Positions 34,604 through 46,953 are shown, numbered from the stretch's first letter. The stretch: DNA of 64,000 nt from Hyaloperonospora brassicae (GCA_947650285.1 CANTFL010000372.1:1-64000), one strand, 5' to 3'. Numbers and translations are program-made. The notes: generated by a model from the letters alone, not told the origin.

Positions 34604-35970
34604 TAGGCATAACAATGTCAGGCAATACCGCCATGTGCTGATCCACATTCTCGGCGTACAATTCCCCATTTTTAGGACGATAGGTAGAGACATCCGGCTC
34701 TCCCGCAAGTCGAACATCCTCCGGATATGGTTCTTCGTCAGTCGTTACATCTGGTCAAGTTCCGGCCTCTTTCTTGGACCGATCGCCTGCTCCGTCGCTC
34801 GTCGTCTGTTCTTGGATCATGTTAATCACAGGCAGTTCGCTTGTTGATCGATGATCCACTTGTAGGTCATCGATCACGTCACGCGATCCGGCATGCGATC
34901 GATCGGTATCTCGAACGTTATTCGTTTCACCTCCTTCCGTTGGCCCCTCGGGTACTCGATCGGCTTCGCCCTTATCCTCGATCGTGTTAGCGACACGTGG
35001 TGGTGGCTTCACACGTAGAACATCTCTCTCGTCTCATATCGGGCTGTCTGTTGATCCATTTTCTCTCTCGGTCGACGTAAACTCTTCTTTGGTGTAGGGC
35101 AAGGTGGGCATTCCACAAGCGGACCAGCTTATTTAAGTGGCTGTTCTTCCTCTTTTTCTGTCGTCGCTTCAAATTCTAGAGTATGCCACCCGTTGAACTG
35201 TCGTGATACAACCGAGACATAGCCTGGGTATTGAGGCACCGTATCAGCAGCCATGATCCAATCTAGAAACGGTCTGCGATCGAGGGTAACTTCCGTGTCG
35301 CTGAGGTTTCGTTAGATTTAAGTTTTGATTTGACCGATTCCGGTGGTCACGGTGGGTATTCATGTTGGATCGCGTTTCCCCACATCTTGGCGTTAAGGGG
35401 TATTGCCGATCATTATCTCCGTCGATCGACTAACCGGTAGAACTACATTCTGGTCAGGGATCATGATCGGCTGCATAGACGATCTGTACAGAGGTCTGCG
35501 TCCTGATAGATGAATCCTGACTTCATCTGGCAATACCAGCGTCACATAAGCTTAATCTAGACGTATACCTGCGGGGGGTATAAAAACCACACCCAAGGTC
35601 GCTTCTTGACCGACCTGCTCACCAACCCACACAGCAAAATAGTACACCAGCGACACGTTCAGGGTGATCTTGATCTTGGTACGTCCTTCGGTAATGTACG
35701 TGTTTTCACCATCCCCACACATTCCTGTTTCTGATTCTCGTTGATGACACATACTATTTTACGAGCAAAGGCAGTGTCTACGATCGAGATCTCAACTCCT
35801 GAGTACAGTAGCATTGTGGCCTTTTTGTTGTTAATATTTTTAACCACTTAAGCTTGCTTGGATTATTTTCCAGGTGTATGGTATTTCCAATATCCCCTTG
35901 ACTCACCCGGCGCTGAGACAAGTTCCATCTTGTTGGGCGATCGGGCGTACTCATCGTGTTGTCTACCACT
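34604..35970 (-). pseudogene. Element B protease and linker
   Basis: KKATMLLYSGVEISIVDTAF (35847-35659) aligns with ATMLFDSGSEVSITDTTFAR of A. The catalytic Asp is Tyr, so it is inactive. ITEGRTKIKITLNVSLVYYF follows in a shifted frame (35752-35552). The linker down to 34604 is polar and broken. Confidence 0.7.
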
Positions 35971-36119
35971 CAAATTGGAATGCAGACATTATAAGAATTT
36001 ACATGAATTATGTAAATCATCCTGCGTGTCATCGCTTCCGATGACCAACTTCCTCTCCACAAATGAATATATGCAGAACCTAGAAGGCTTGGCTTGTACC
36101 ATATTAAAATTTGGCGAGC

Positions 36120-38043
36120 GTCCTAATTTAGCACCTTCTCGGCTGTTTCCGGCAACATCCCTGTATGCTTGGTAGGAACATAATTTTGGCGGATCATGTT
36201 ATAAAACTTTTTCATCGGGCACGTTCCTTCTTCGTGGATGATCTTGCATACGGAACACAAGTAAAAGCACTTGTCCGCAGGATGAGTTTTACGTCGGTAC
36301 TTTTGACACGTCAGTCGCTTTCAGCATCCGCGATCGTCATGCTATTCGACCCACAGTGCGTACACACAGTTTGAGGCTCCCCACCATCGTAGTGATCTTC
36401 TTGATCTAATTTTTGTTGTAAACGATTGGGTCTCCTGGATTATGAGCGCGAACCGCACCTGCAGCCCTGTACACATGTGGTCGATCCGAGTCAGTATCCA
36501 ATTCACTGAAGTCAACGTCTGATCTACTGCTCTCGCTTTCCACGTAGATAGCTCTCACATCCCGAGCCGGTCTCGATGGTATTGAGGCCGCCGGTGGCGT
36601 AAGACGCTGTCGAACATTATTTATCCCATAGAAGTGTGAGCTTCTCATACTTTCACATTTTCGCATTCTTGCAGAATTTCCTTAAGATCACCTGCATCTC
36701 CCAGGCGTATGATTGTCAACATTCTCATCAATTGCAATCTTCCAGGGTACCATTGTAATAATTTACATATTCGTTGCGGATAGCTTACAGGCCATACTAT
36801 ATCAAAATCTTCGTTCGGATCGCAGCCACATATATACGATACAAGTACTCCAATGGAGTCTCGTTCGATCGTTTACGGGCTGGATAGTAGAGTCTCCCAA
36901 CAGAGATGTCATCCTTCCCTCTATATATGCACATGAAGCTATCCAGGGGTGCCTTCCACGAAGTTCTCGGTGAGCGACTGATTTGGTTTTTCCAGTCACG
37001 CGCTGGTTCCGAGATGATATAGCTGAACACCAGACACTTTTACGCGTCAGGCGCTTGAATTGCGTAGGAACGCTGACTTCACCTTACTGATCCAGATTCT
37101 AGCCCGTTCCTCGTTCTTATCTCTTCCGGCCAAATCTTTTAGTTTGGCCATGGCAGACATCCAAATTCTTTAATTAGGGAACCCACCACCATCCGATGCC
37201 CCTGACGTTTCCACCCGTGGTAACCTCGTATTACTTAGGTTACGGCGCGCACGATAGAAAGCGCGATCTACTATGACGCGATCTTATCGACTCCATGTCC
37301 ATAAACAATATATCTATATCCGATTCAAGTGGGTATACAGACGATAGTCCGCCGTTCATACGGGCTTGTTCTAGCTCATATTTCTTCATGGTCGCTCGAA
37401 ATAGGAATTCACCTAATTCGATTTCACCATGTTCATAAACATCGTCTCCTGTGGCTTTCTTTCCTGCGCCTCTGCCTCATTCCATTCAAATTTCTTCCTC
37501 AATAGATCCGCACCTCTTACTTATAGCAACATCCGTTGGATCTCGGTCGAATCGTTCAAGGCGTCTAACGATTCCGTTGAATCATAACGGTCCATCGAGT
37601 GTGTTCAACATTTGGGAAGTTGCTGATTGGTGTGAGAACTTAATCTATCGGGATTCGCGGCGTGATCCGTTTGTCCGTGGTGTCGATCGGCGGGGACGGG
37701 GTTTCATCAGGGTCACGTATGCCTATGAGCGGAATCAACATCTTATAAGCGACTGTCCGTTAGCGATCACTCGATTGTGGTTGCATCATAGTAGAGTTTG
37801 CGCATTACCGTTTCCGCAGTAAAAGCCCGCCTCAATCAGCCGATTAATTAGACACCGGAGCGCCTCTAACACGTTAGGAGTTGGCTTAGGTGCAGATATT
37901 GGTCCGCCTAGCGATCCAGTCAGCTTCGGCATGATCGTCTCAAGTACAGGGTCGCCCGACAACGGCTTCTTCAGCTCCTTTAATTGGTATTCCCGGCTAA
38001 TTTCGTCGAATCGCCAATCTCCAAACTTTACTTCGCGATCCAC
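36120..38043 (-). pseudogene. gag: Element B gag remnants
   Basis: The N-terminal piece at 38043-37786 (VLETIMPKLTGSLGGPISAP) matches the VFKISRPKLIGPLDKPISVP region of A. A capsid piece lies at 37030-36797 (MFSYIISEPARDWKNQISRS, PLEYLYRIYVAA). The zinc-knuckle zone at 36120-36380 has lost most of its cysteines. Many frameshifts; non-functional. Confidence 0.7.
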
Positions 38044-38508
38044 TGAATGTGAGGCCTAATCCACCTTCTCCGTCTTGACCTAGTCGAAGGCTTGCCTGTT
38101 CTTGTAAACATTTTGATCTTGCTTCACCGAGGCCAGGTTATTTAAGTCTTCCGAACTCTTCGAATTTTTCTTTATCATTTATGATGGTTCATCTGGTGTC
38201 AATAAAAACCGTTTAATGAGTCCCCTCGGACTTTTTTACCTGCAGATCGTTATCGCAGCGCGATCTGCGGTGGCCTCCGAACGAACCTCAGGAGGGAGTT
38301 GTGGTTTTCTTCATGATCGTGCAACCGATCTTACTCTTTTATTTTATTGTCGTCAAAGTCCCTACCGAAACCTTGAACATCCGAAGATTAATCTCTTCTC
38401 ACGCGTCTGTGACGATCCCTCTTTCGCTAACCGTTCTTTTCCAGGTTCCGAATTGATATTGAATTCATTGATCAAGGACTCACAGTGAAATTTCGAGTCA
38501 CCAGAAGG

Positions 38509-38525
38509 TCTGGGCACGAGCATCA
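38509..38525 (-). other. Element B primer-binding site
   Basis: TGATGCTCGTGCCCAGA on the minus strand, one base after the 5' LTR, is a variant of the element A site. The third base (A for G) breaks the pairing with tRNA CCA. Confidence 0.5.
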
Positions 38526-38526
38526 T

Positions 38527-39699
38527 TGTGGTGGAGTGGTGATCACAAATTTCTTGTGATCCCGACTCTCCACTGGCGCCCGGACGACCGACTAACGGAG
38601 GGGGTACCCCGATTCCGTGCTCTGTGTATTCTTGCTCACCTTGTGTACCCGTCGTGGGGCGGGTTGCACTCTTCTTGATGGACTTGATCTGAGGCTGAAC
38701 TTGACTGTTTTCAAGATAGGTGTTGATCGGGTGGAAATTCTTCACCCGGTCAAACGTAGGGGTGGATCGAGCGGAAATTCTTCACTCGATCGCTTGTAAC
38801 TTGGGCGCTCTCCCAAGTCACCTTTCCAAGGTAGATTCTTGATCCGCGAGCCTTCTGAACACTTGAGCCGTCTCGCGCTCTTGAATCTGAACCGTTAGGT
38901 TCCCTGCGTCAGATCGCAGTTGGGGGGTGAGAATTGACGTTCCGCCTGGACAAACAATCCAAGGGCGAAGCTTGCAGAGACGTGGGTGACTCTCTATTCA
39001 ACTGGAGGCCAAAGATCCTGCCCGGAAGAAGTCGACGCGTGTCTTTCGTTGCAAATTCAATTCTGTTTCATGTCAACCAACCAAATCCAAAACCTATGAC
39101 TATGCCTATCTATTCTCTAGGTCAACGTTTGTGCACCGCCTGTCTACGTAATTCAATTCTTGCCTCATGTAGTCCACAGCAGACACTCCGTATTGGATCT
39201 CTCCGTATTGGATCTCTCCGTATTGGATCTCTCCATAGTAGATCGCGGTACAGTGGATCGCGGGATGCGATCCACACCAATTATGTAATCCACACCGATC
39301 AGCGATACACACTTAGAATAGATCCTTGTCGATCGGTTGCATCTTCGATCGGGCATCCAAGGCCGGATCGCCGTCACGTCCGAAACTTCGCATACTTGAT
39401 TATCTTGACGATCCACTCTTCCAGCTTGCTTCCACATTTACCTCTCTTCCATTGACGATAGCGATCCAGTACTCCGGTTGATGTTCACCCCTTGAGTGAT
39501 CCGGTCCTTGTAATTTGATGATCCAAGCCCTTGATCGCGAGTTGCGATCGGCCAATTATCGATCCTCGAATATACTCCTTCTTGACCGTTAGGTAGAGCA
39601 ATCCAAATAACTTCGATAGTCATTTTCTGTCACTCAGTCGTATGATCCCATCCTTCGTCCCAACGCCACGGTTAAACTCCCCGTGTTGTGCTTACCACA
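38527..39699 (-). repeat. Element B 5' LTR
   Basis: Pairs with 27305-28475 with only a handful of differences over about 1120 bp. Then the final 50 bp before TTACCACA differ at roughly a third of positions. Confidence 0.88.
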
Positions 39700-40600
39700 T
39701 GAACATTAAGACGGCGAAGTAAATTCGACGTCAGAAAGGTGTCCCTCATCTCTTGGTGTCTACAAGTGATTGGCAAACGTTGCTGTCGTGGATCGTAGAT
39801 TCACGATACAGGCAGTTCACATAGTGAGCGATGACTCTTTCTGTACCGTTTGTTTTGTGCTTCAACGCACGAGTGACGATGTCATCTCGATTTGCATCGA
39901 GGATTACGACGCGGACGATCAGTGGCTCCCGAACGAAGATGACGCGGTCGAACAGAGGTTCCTGCACGAGCGAGCGGTGGTCAAACAGGGGTTCCCACCT
40001 GCAGCTATTGTGGTTGAGCAGAGGCTCCCACAAGGGCAAGATGTGGCTTAGCATGGGCTCGCCACCGATTATGACGTGGATGGACAAGAGTCCTTAGGTG
40101 CGAACATGATGGTCGAACAGGTGTCCCCATCATCGCCCACTGTGTTCGAGCAATGATTCCCACATGAGCAAGACGTGGTCGAGCAGGTACTCCCGCATCA
40201 TGCGTCGACAAAAGCGTATTGGCTACTCCCGCCGCGCGATTTCAACGTCCTGGATGGAGACATCCAGCCTCTCGAGGAGCGTGCAAATTTAACAGCTGAC
40301 TGCGGTTCGTCGGCTTCGAGCATGGACTCGAAGCACGATGAGGACGCAGGCGATGTAAATTCAGCGTTGGAAAGGGTCCATGCTATTGTGTACGTGGACT
40401 GAATTCCACAAAGGCGTCAATACATTGAAGTTGCGAGTCCACCTCGCGACGCGTCGTCGATTACGAGCCTTCTGGAACTCTCTTGAAAGCATCTCCTACG
40501 CGACCTCAAGGGAGGAACGGTTGAACAAGTATACCTGATCAACAACGAGGTTTCCTATGAGCCAAATGAAAAGTGAATGACGCTTCCTCGAAGCGCTGGA
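39700..40600 (+). pseudogene. Element C protease-RT linker with VEQ repeats
   Basis: Element C resumes after B. Frame 39770-40051 is acidic and then contains degenerate repeats of the form VEQ-x-F/L-P ([34 protein letters not shown]). These continue after stops to 40200 ([20 protein letters not shown]). [20 protein letters not shown] (about 40210-40270) resembles the KRYW...VNVLD segment before the RT in related oomycete elements. Confidence 0.55.
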
Positions 40601-41500
40601 CAAAAGTCAGCGCGCGAAGAAATATTTAAGTCGCAATCTTGGGAGGCTCTGCGTGAGTCTGGTAACCCTGTCTACGACATTGTTCGAGAGTAGGCCGACG
40701 TGTTCCCGAAGATAATCCCGGCTGAACTTCCTGCTGATCGTGCTGTTCGGCAAGAGATTGATCTCGTGGCAGGCTCGAAATATTGTGTGACACAGCAGTG
40801 GCCGTTGCCTCGAGACCAAGTCAAGACTACTCATGAATTCTTTGAAGGTCGTCGCAAGGCCGGTCATGTGAGTGAGAGTATCTCACCACATTCGAGTCCA
40901 TCCTTCTGCGTGAAGAAGGCTACAGGAGGCTGGCGTATAGTGCATGCGTATAACAAGCGAAACGATGCCACTATACCTGCCCAAACGCCTATCCCCAGGA
41001 TAGACATGATTCTGAACTCCATTTAGGAAGCGCCATCGATTTGACCGATGGCTTCTGCAAAATCTTGATGCGACAGAGAGGCATACCACTCACTGCGGTG
41101 GGTAACCTGAGTAATATGATATTTGAGTGGCTGGTGATGCCACAAGGATTGAAGAGCGCACCAGCCACTTTCAATCGCATGGTGTATCAAGTGTTGAGAC
41201 CGCTTCGAGACTTTGCTCGTAGCTACTTCGATCAACGTTTTGTACACAGTCGAGCTGAGGGAAATCTCAGCGCTTTACAGGTTCAACTTCAACACCTAAA
41301 GTAGATGTTTCTAGTCATGCGAGACAACAAGTTGTATGCAAACTTGAAGAAGTGTGTATTCTTTGCACCGTAGATTCCGGTGCTGGGTTGCTGCGTGAGT
41401 AAATTGGGAGTTAGAGCCGACCCAGAGAAGATGTCGTCAATCTGTCTTGGCCCACAACCAAGAATTCTACGAAGTTACGTCAATGGCTCGGTCTAGCCTT
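40601..41500 (+). pseudogene. Element C reverse transcriptase
   Basis: Conserved RT blocks: RQEIDLVAGSKYCVTQQWPL, SPHSSPSFCVKKATGGWRIV, NKRNDATIPAQTPIPRIDMI, FEWLVMPQGLKSAPATFNRM. The catalytic motif reads YFDQ instead of YxDD, so the active site is lost. Breaks occur near 41026-41040 and after 41304. Confidence 0.82.
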
Positions 41501-42100
41501 TTACTTGCATAAGTATACAAAGGATTACGCAGCTTCTATACAGCTTTTGTTGTCCATTTTGAAGAAAGGCGCCACGTGGTCGTGGCGTCCTGAGCACCAA
41601 GAGGCCTTTAACGCAGGGAAGAATGGTCTGGCCTCAGCGCCAACACTGGTTATCTCGGATGGTTTCAAGCCATTCCACGTGGTTTGCGATGCAAATGGTT
41701 TTGCAATTGGTTTCGCCCTCATTCAATTTGATCATGAGGGCCGTGAAAGAGTCGTGAATTATCAATCACGACAGAAGAAGCCGTCGGAGACTTACTGTGT
41801 AGTCCACGACAAAGAGCTGTGAGCCATGCGCTGTGAACTCATCAAGTTTTGCGTCTACCTACTGGGACAACGCACGTTTGCCTTTTATACTGATCATGCA
41901 TCGCTGCGCACAGCGATGAAGAGCTTACACCTGTCTCAGCGGATGGCACGGTGGCTCTCTTCTTCTCTGAGTACAACTTAGCTGTGCACTACAATATAGG
42001 CAAGACTAACGTTCTTGCTGAAGAACTGTCACAACGTCCAAATTACGACCCTTGGATGGCAATGAGTCGTCAGGCAACTGACGACAACGACGAATACGAT
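41501..42100 (+). pseudogene. Element C RNase H
   Basis: LKKGATWSWRPEHQEAFNAG, PFHVVCDANGFAIGFALIQF and VHDKEL, then after a TGA stop AMRCELIKFCVYLLGQ and FYTDHASLRTAMKSLHLSQR. The usual single Ty3/gypsy RNase H is present; I find no second RNase H in this family. Confidence 0.8.
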
Positions 42101-43452
42101 TGATGTGCGACGTGTGTGTCGTTGAATCTAACTCGGGTCCCACCCGAGTTATGCCTTTTCTATGAAATCCTTGCGGATCACGCGAATGATACAGATTACG
42201 CATACATCGTCGCTTATCTGCGAGCCCCCAATGGCGTTGCACTGGGAGCTCTTTTGCGAATAATGCGTGACCTTATTCAACGATACAGTATTGATGGTGA
42301 TATGCTGTTGTACAGCATCGATAAAATCGATGCACGTTGAACAGTGATTGTAAATGACTTGGATCGGCGTGCTCGGATCATCCACGAGTACCATGATACT
42401 CCAAATGGCGGTCATCTGGGCCGCGAGAAGACTTTCGCGGCTGTCACACGTGACTTTTTCTCTCCTTACATGTACAAGTGGGTTTGTAATTGGATTCGCA
42501 CCTGCGAAATATGTCAGCGAGTGAAGCCATCTCCATCGTCGCAGGCATCCCTGCGACCCTTCCGATTGCAGCTGAGGTTTGGCGCTCATTTTCGATGTAC
42601 TTTGTCTTCGGTCTTGCGCCCGATAGCCAAGACTGAGCGGGTAATATGGTCTTTGTCGACCGATTCAGCAAAATGATACAACTTGTGCCTGTTCACGCAA
42701 CAATCACCGCGGATGAGACCGCGGTGCACTTCATTATCACAGAGTTTCGCCATCACGATTTACCATACAATTTGTCTCGGACCGTGATCCTCGTTTCACA
42801 TCTGCATTTTGGAAATCACTGTATGAACTGCTTGGCACGAAGTTACAAATGTCAACAGCAGCCCATCCGAAAACGGACGGGCAAACAGAACGGATAAACC
42901 GGATCCTCGAACATGTTCTTAGGAGTAACGCAACTTCCTTTACGAGTTGGAGTGCATTTTTGCCACTTGCGGAGTTTGCACTCAACAATGCTGTTCAGGC
43001 GTCAAAGGGGTTGACGCCATATTTTGCGAGTTTGGCTCGTCATCCTAGTGTACATACTCTTCTTGCCGTGGATCACCCAACGGCTCATCGTGGCTCCACT
43101 CTGGAGAGGGATAAAAGGGATAAAAACCGATCGAGTGTAGCTCACGGTATTCTGAGCGCGAATGTTGTCACCCGATCCAAGGAGAAGCCTTCTATTTTAA
43201 CGCCAGGTGACGTGGCGTCCCCGCTAGCTTAATGGACTGCACACACACTAATTGAACCTTTTTCGGATATGCGAACACCTCAATCCAACTACGCGCCGAT
43301 TGAATCGGCGCGACCAATTGATGACATGGATGTGTTGGAGTATATACTCCAACTTCAAGCCTGCACGAGGTTTGTACGAGACACTCTCCGATCCGCAGTG
43401 GACCAACAGAAAGAGAATGCAGACAAACGTGGCAGGAAGAACATGATTATAT
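42101..43452 (+). pseudogene. Element C integrase
   Basis: Zinc module IIHEYHDTPNGGHLGREKTF ... CEICQRVKPS. First catalytic Asp in NMVFVDRFSKMIQLVPVHAT, second in [14 protein letters not shown] (shifted frame near 42775-42820), Glu in [20 protein letters not shown]. Two or more frameshifts. The frame is interrupted after GRKNMII at 43452 by a solo LTR and continues at 45343. Confidence 0.82.
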
Positions 43453-45342
43453 TGTGGTGAAGTTCATCTCACAACTTCCCAGATGTGAGGGTCGATCTTC
43501 CACTTACCCAGACTCACCGACTCACGGAGAGGGTACTCCGATCCGTGCCTTGTTTTATAGTCTTGTGCTCACCTTGTGTACTCGTCGCTTGAGCTCTTCG
43601 TAACGGCCTTGGGAGATGTCGATCTCGCTAAGAGTTTGGGGTTGATAGTTCGCTTTCGGTGCGGAAATCTTCACACAACGAACTGGGGTCCTGCGATCTG
43701 GATCTTGAGTCGCGACGATCACTTTGTGGAAATGGCGCGATCTTGATCCTGGATCACACCGATCTCGATTTTTCTTCGGGGTAGGGTTCTTTGCTATGCC
43801 GAAATCTTCACTCAGCAAATAATAGTCTTGCGTTGGTCTTGCCTTAGGATCGGTCCGATCTGGTCTTGGGATCGGACGATCTTGTCGGAAGTGCGCAATG
43901 TAAGAGATAGGTCTTGCGCTTTGCCAAAATGAAACTGGTTGATCTTCTTGTGGATCGCTTCGATCTTGCTTAGTCGTGTCTTGAACTCCTTGTCCAGTTC
44001 TTCTAACCACTTGAGTCGTCTCGCGATCTTGAAACCAAAATCATTTTCCTTTATCGTTGTTGCTGCTACCCTAGCAGTTGAGTTGAGTGTAAGAGCTCGA
44101 TCGATCCGGAACAGATTGTCCGGGATCGCTCTTATCGATCTTGGCCACCAATCTAAGATCGGTCTTCTGTATTTTTTCAACACGTATGCATTAAGACGCC
44201 CGGGAAGCCAAAGAAATCTTTCCCGGAAAAGAAGGGGGAACGCGCGTCGTGTGCAGAAGAAGTAGAGTTCAAGTCTGTTTATTTACCAACCAAATTACTA
44301 GCCAACCTATCTTTAAGCCTATTCCAAACTGTAAGTCACTCTCTAAACCAATATCACCTATAAGCTTGATCTCCCCCTGTAAATTGTGTCGAAATTTCAT
44401 GACCTGTACTCCAAAGATAGCGCCAATAATATTCCCGATATCGTACCTAAACGCCAAAAGAGGATCAAATCCCAAATATGATACCAAACTCCCATTTGTG
44501 GTACCAAAGAACCCGAAATAGTACTTAAATGCTGAATGTGTCTAAATCCATTTTGCGACGTCAATTCAACCCGGTTCCACGGGCTCTTTCGGTCTGAACT
44601 TTTAGGACATCACTCATGGACTTTCAACAAACGAATTCATCATGATCCAATAGTTCCATCAATAGCATATCCATGACCAACAGAGAACATTGTCGATCTG
44701 ATATCCAATGTCGAAATGTTGGAGATCGATCTAGTACAAATCAGAAATAGACATTCTCTCGTTGCTTGAACATGTTCCCGTATCATCAATCAGTGTTTAT
44801 CCGATCGACGCGATCCCCCATACGCTTTGACATAGCCCTTTTGACTCTCCTGAACATTGATAACGCATCAATTGGTCCCAGATGCACCTTTCCATAGTGA
44901 CTTGGCCACAATATCCACGACCGTTGCCATACCCAGTTTACCAAAGTTTCAATGTCCGTAAATCAAGAGACCTTAACACATAAATATGCGATACAGTCTT
45001 CACCTGCTCATATATACGCATCCTCTCCTTGAACAAGATTCAGGTAGATTGTATGACTTCGTCCCACTTCCTTGTTCCAGATCGCTCCACGGAAACCGTT
45101 CTATTTGTCATCTTGTCCCAGATCGCTCCATGGAAGTCCTTCTGGTTTGTCGTCTTGTCTCAGATATCGCCCCGTCTCCGTCACCCTGGTAACAGGTGGA
45201 ATGGATCGTTGAGTCTCGTTGGGATCACCTTCCATCTCCCATTGGATCGCTAGATCACCTGGTGTCGTTTTCTGCCGGTTAGTGACGTCTCAACTGGTTA
45301 GTCGCCGATCCACATCCGAAATTGATTAGCGACTTTACCACA
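43453..45342 (-). repeat. Solo A-type LTR inside element C integrase
   Basis: Plus-strand edges TGTGGTGAAG and TTTACCACA, homologous to the A LTRs but clearly diverged. Flanked by ATAT (43449-43452) and ACAT (45343-45346), a 4-bp duplication with one change. Removing it joins KNMII to FKIADRVMLSTEG in frame. The part from about 44817 rightwards is duplicated at the window end. Confidence 0.85.
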
Positions 45343-45600
45343 ACATTCAAGATAGCTGATCGTGTGATGCTATCTACTGAAGGCCTACGAGATTAGGAGT
45401 CACCAATCTCGTCGCGAGTAACTCGCGCCACGCTTCATTGGACCATTCACGGTACTCAAGGCGATTGGAGATGGGTACACGGTGAACATCCCTTCGTCGC
45501 TGCGACTTCATCCGACGTTTAACGTCGGGCGGCTCAAGGAGTATTGTCTAGCTGCACTTCACGGGTTGGCTCCGACCTCGGAGTTGAAGGCTCATAGATA
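45343..45600 (+). pseudogene. Element C integrase C-terminal domain
   Basis: FKIADRVMLSTEGLRD, then after a stop and shift VLKAIGDGYTVNIPSSLRLH and PTFNVGRLKEY, the C-terminal beta domain of Ty3/gypsy integrases. It converges tail to tail with the antisense frame that stops at 45534. Confidence 0.75.
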
Positions 45601-46876
45601 GACCTTCCCTCTCGGCTTTCTCGACGCGCCAGCGACATCGGACGCGGCTGCATTCCAGTCTGCGCGTGTACAAGAACCTGGCGCTCCAAGTTCCGCATCC
45701 GTTCAAACATCTCGCGGTTCGACTGTCGAATCTCGGTCGCTGTTCTTTCAGCCTGCGTAGCACGATCAAGGCAGCTTCAGCTTCCAGTTGGAAATCGATA
45801 GCCTTGTTCACTGCCGCATCCACATCGTTCTGGACAACCAGGACGCCAAAGCTACCATCGCGAGGGCACGCCGTCGCTTGTAGATGCGGAAGGTTAAAAG
45901 CGCTGGATCGTGGAGCGTTTACTAGGCCACGAGGACCCTCGTCGCGAAACGACATCGTCGCGACTTCATGCGCGCGCGGTTCCAACCGCGCGCAAGTATC
46001 GTGTACGTCGGCTTGTGTTTCCGCCCGAGCAGGATACGTGAAAACCGCGCTCCTCGCTTCTTCGAGACGTTCCAGACTTCGTTCGGGCGTACAAGTCCGT
46101 GCATACGCTCGATCCAGATTTTGCGGACGACGTAATTGTCCTCGCGGGTGAGCGAGAACGAGACGAACGACGTCGGTGTCGTGGTGAAGCGTCACCACGA
46201 CTACGAGACCAAGAGCGACGACGAGAACGTCGTGTTGAACGTGTTACACCACGACCACGTGAATGACAATGTCGTGGCGAGCGTGTGCCACCACGATCCC
46301 GAGAACGCGAGTGGTGTCTCCATATCGACGCTCCACGATGAACCCCGATCTTGCGCTCTATCAAGCTGCGCTCATAACTTCTGATCCAGAGCTGGTCATT
46401 TTCGATGAGTGGATACTCATCGACGTGTCGTTGCCAAGCTTCGCGATTTGGACGTGGCACCGAGTCACAGGAGTGACAGTATTCGTGCACGTGGACGTAG
46501 CAGAGTCGGTCTACGTTCCGCGCCTTCTCGCATATCTTCTCGCGCAGCACCCCGATAGAGTGATCGGCTTAGATGTCTTCGCGATCGACAAGTATTGACA
46601 GTTACTGCCGCCTTCAAGCATCCGGTTCCACCGCCGGATGAACGCGCACCAAAAACGCTGGAGCGAGTCGTACGAGATACATCCAATACTCTTCCGCGTA
46701 ATACGCGGAAACACCGAAAGTAGTCCTGCATCGTTTTAAGGAAGTCAGGAGCTTGAGCTCCGGACAAATCGTACAGCGCCCGACGGGATCAGGTGCTGAT
46801 CCATCACGTGGTCTGTAGATGTCCCGCTGATTGTGCGAGGGAGTGCTGTGGTTTTGGGGTTTGCGTCTTCAGTCAT
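45534..46876 (-). pseudogene. Antisense accessory ORF of element C (left arm copy)
   Basis: From an ATG at 46876, 77 bp inside the 3' LTR, a protein-like sequence runs opposite to gag-pol and stops at 45534, overlapping the integrase end. It is spread over frames by about four shifts, totalling about 445 codons. In order: a polar start (MTEDANPKTTALPRTISG); SYDSLQRFWCAFIRRWNRML; HVDEYPLIENDQLWIRSYER; an Arg/Ser-rich tract of about 60 residues with SR and RS dipeptides; VNKAIDFQLEAEAAL leading into a coiled coil (REMFERMRNLERQVLVHAQT); and a Pro/Glu-rich tail ending VQLDNTP. The long charged helices and conserved-looking tail make it more gene-like than the sense strand. No family recognised; gag-like or RNA-binding roles are guesses. 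Confidence 0.5.
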
Positions 46877-46940
46877 CGTTTAGATTAAGCGACCGTTGGG
46901 GCCTTGCAGTTTAGCACTCACGGTGCGTGAGTGCTGTCTT

Positions 46941-46953
46941 GAGAAGGTGGTGA
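46941..46953 (+). other. Element C polypurine tract
   Basis: GAGAAGGTGGTGA lies immediately before the 3' LTR and is almost all purine, as needed to prime plus-strand synthesis. Confidence 0.65.

Larger units (their letters stand above)
27305..39699 (-). mobile_element. Ty3/gypsy element 'B' with dual RNase H, heavily decayed
   Basis: Minus-strand element with LTRs 38527-39699 (5') and 27305-28475 (3'), inserted after the protease of element C. Its proteins are homologous to those of A in the same order but carry many more lesions, and a solo LTR sits inside (33398-34603). No clean target duplication is seen: ACAT is on the left (27301-27304), while on the right TGAACAT puts ACAT three bases out. 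The LTR pair is nearly identical although the coding region is badly decayed. Confidence 0.88.

Noticed and set aside
45666..46151. 161-codon plus-strand frame in the 3' part of element C
   Set aside because: It lacks any motif and mirrors the antisense frame, whose charged helices and Arg/Ser tract look more like protein.
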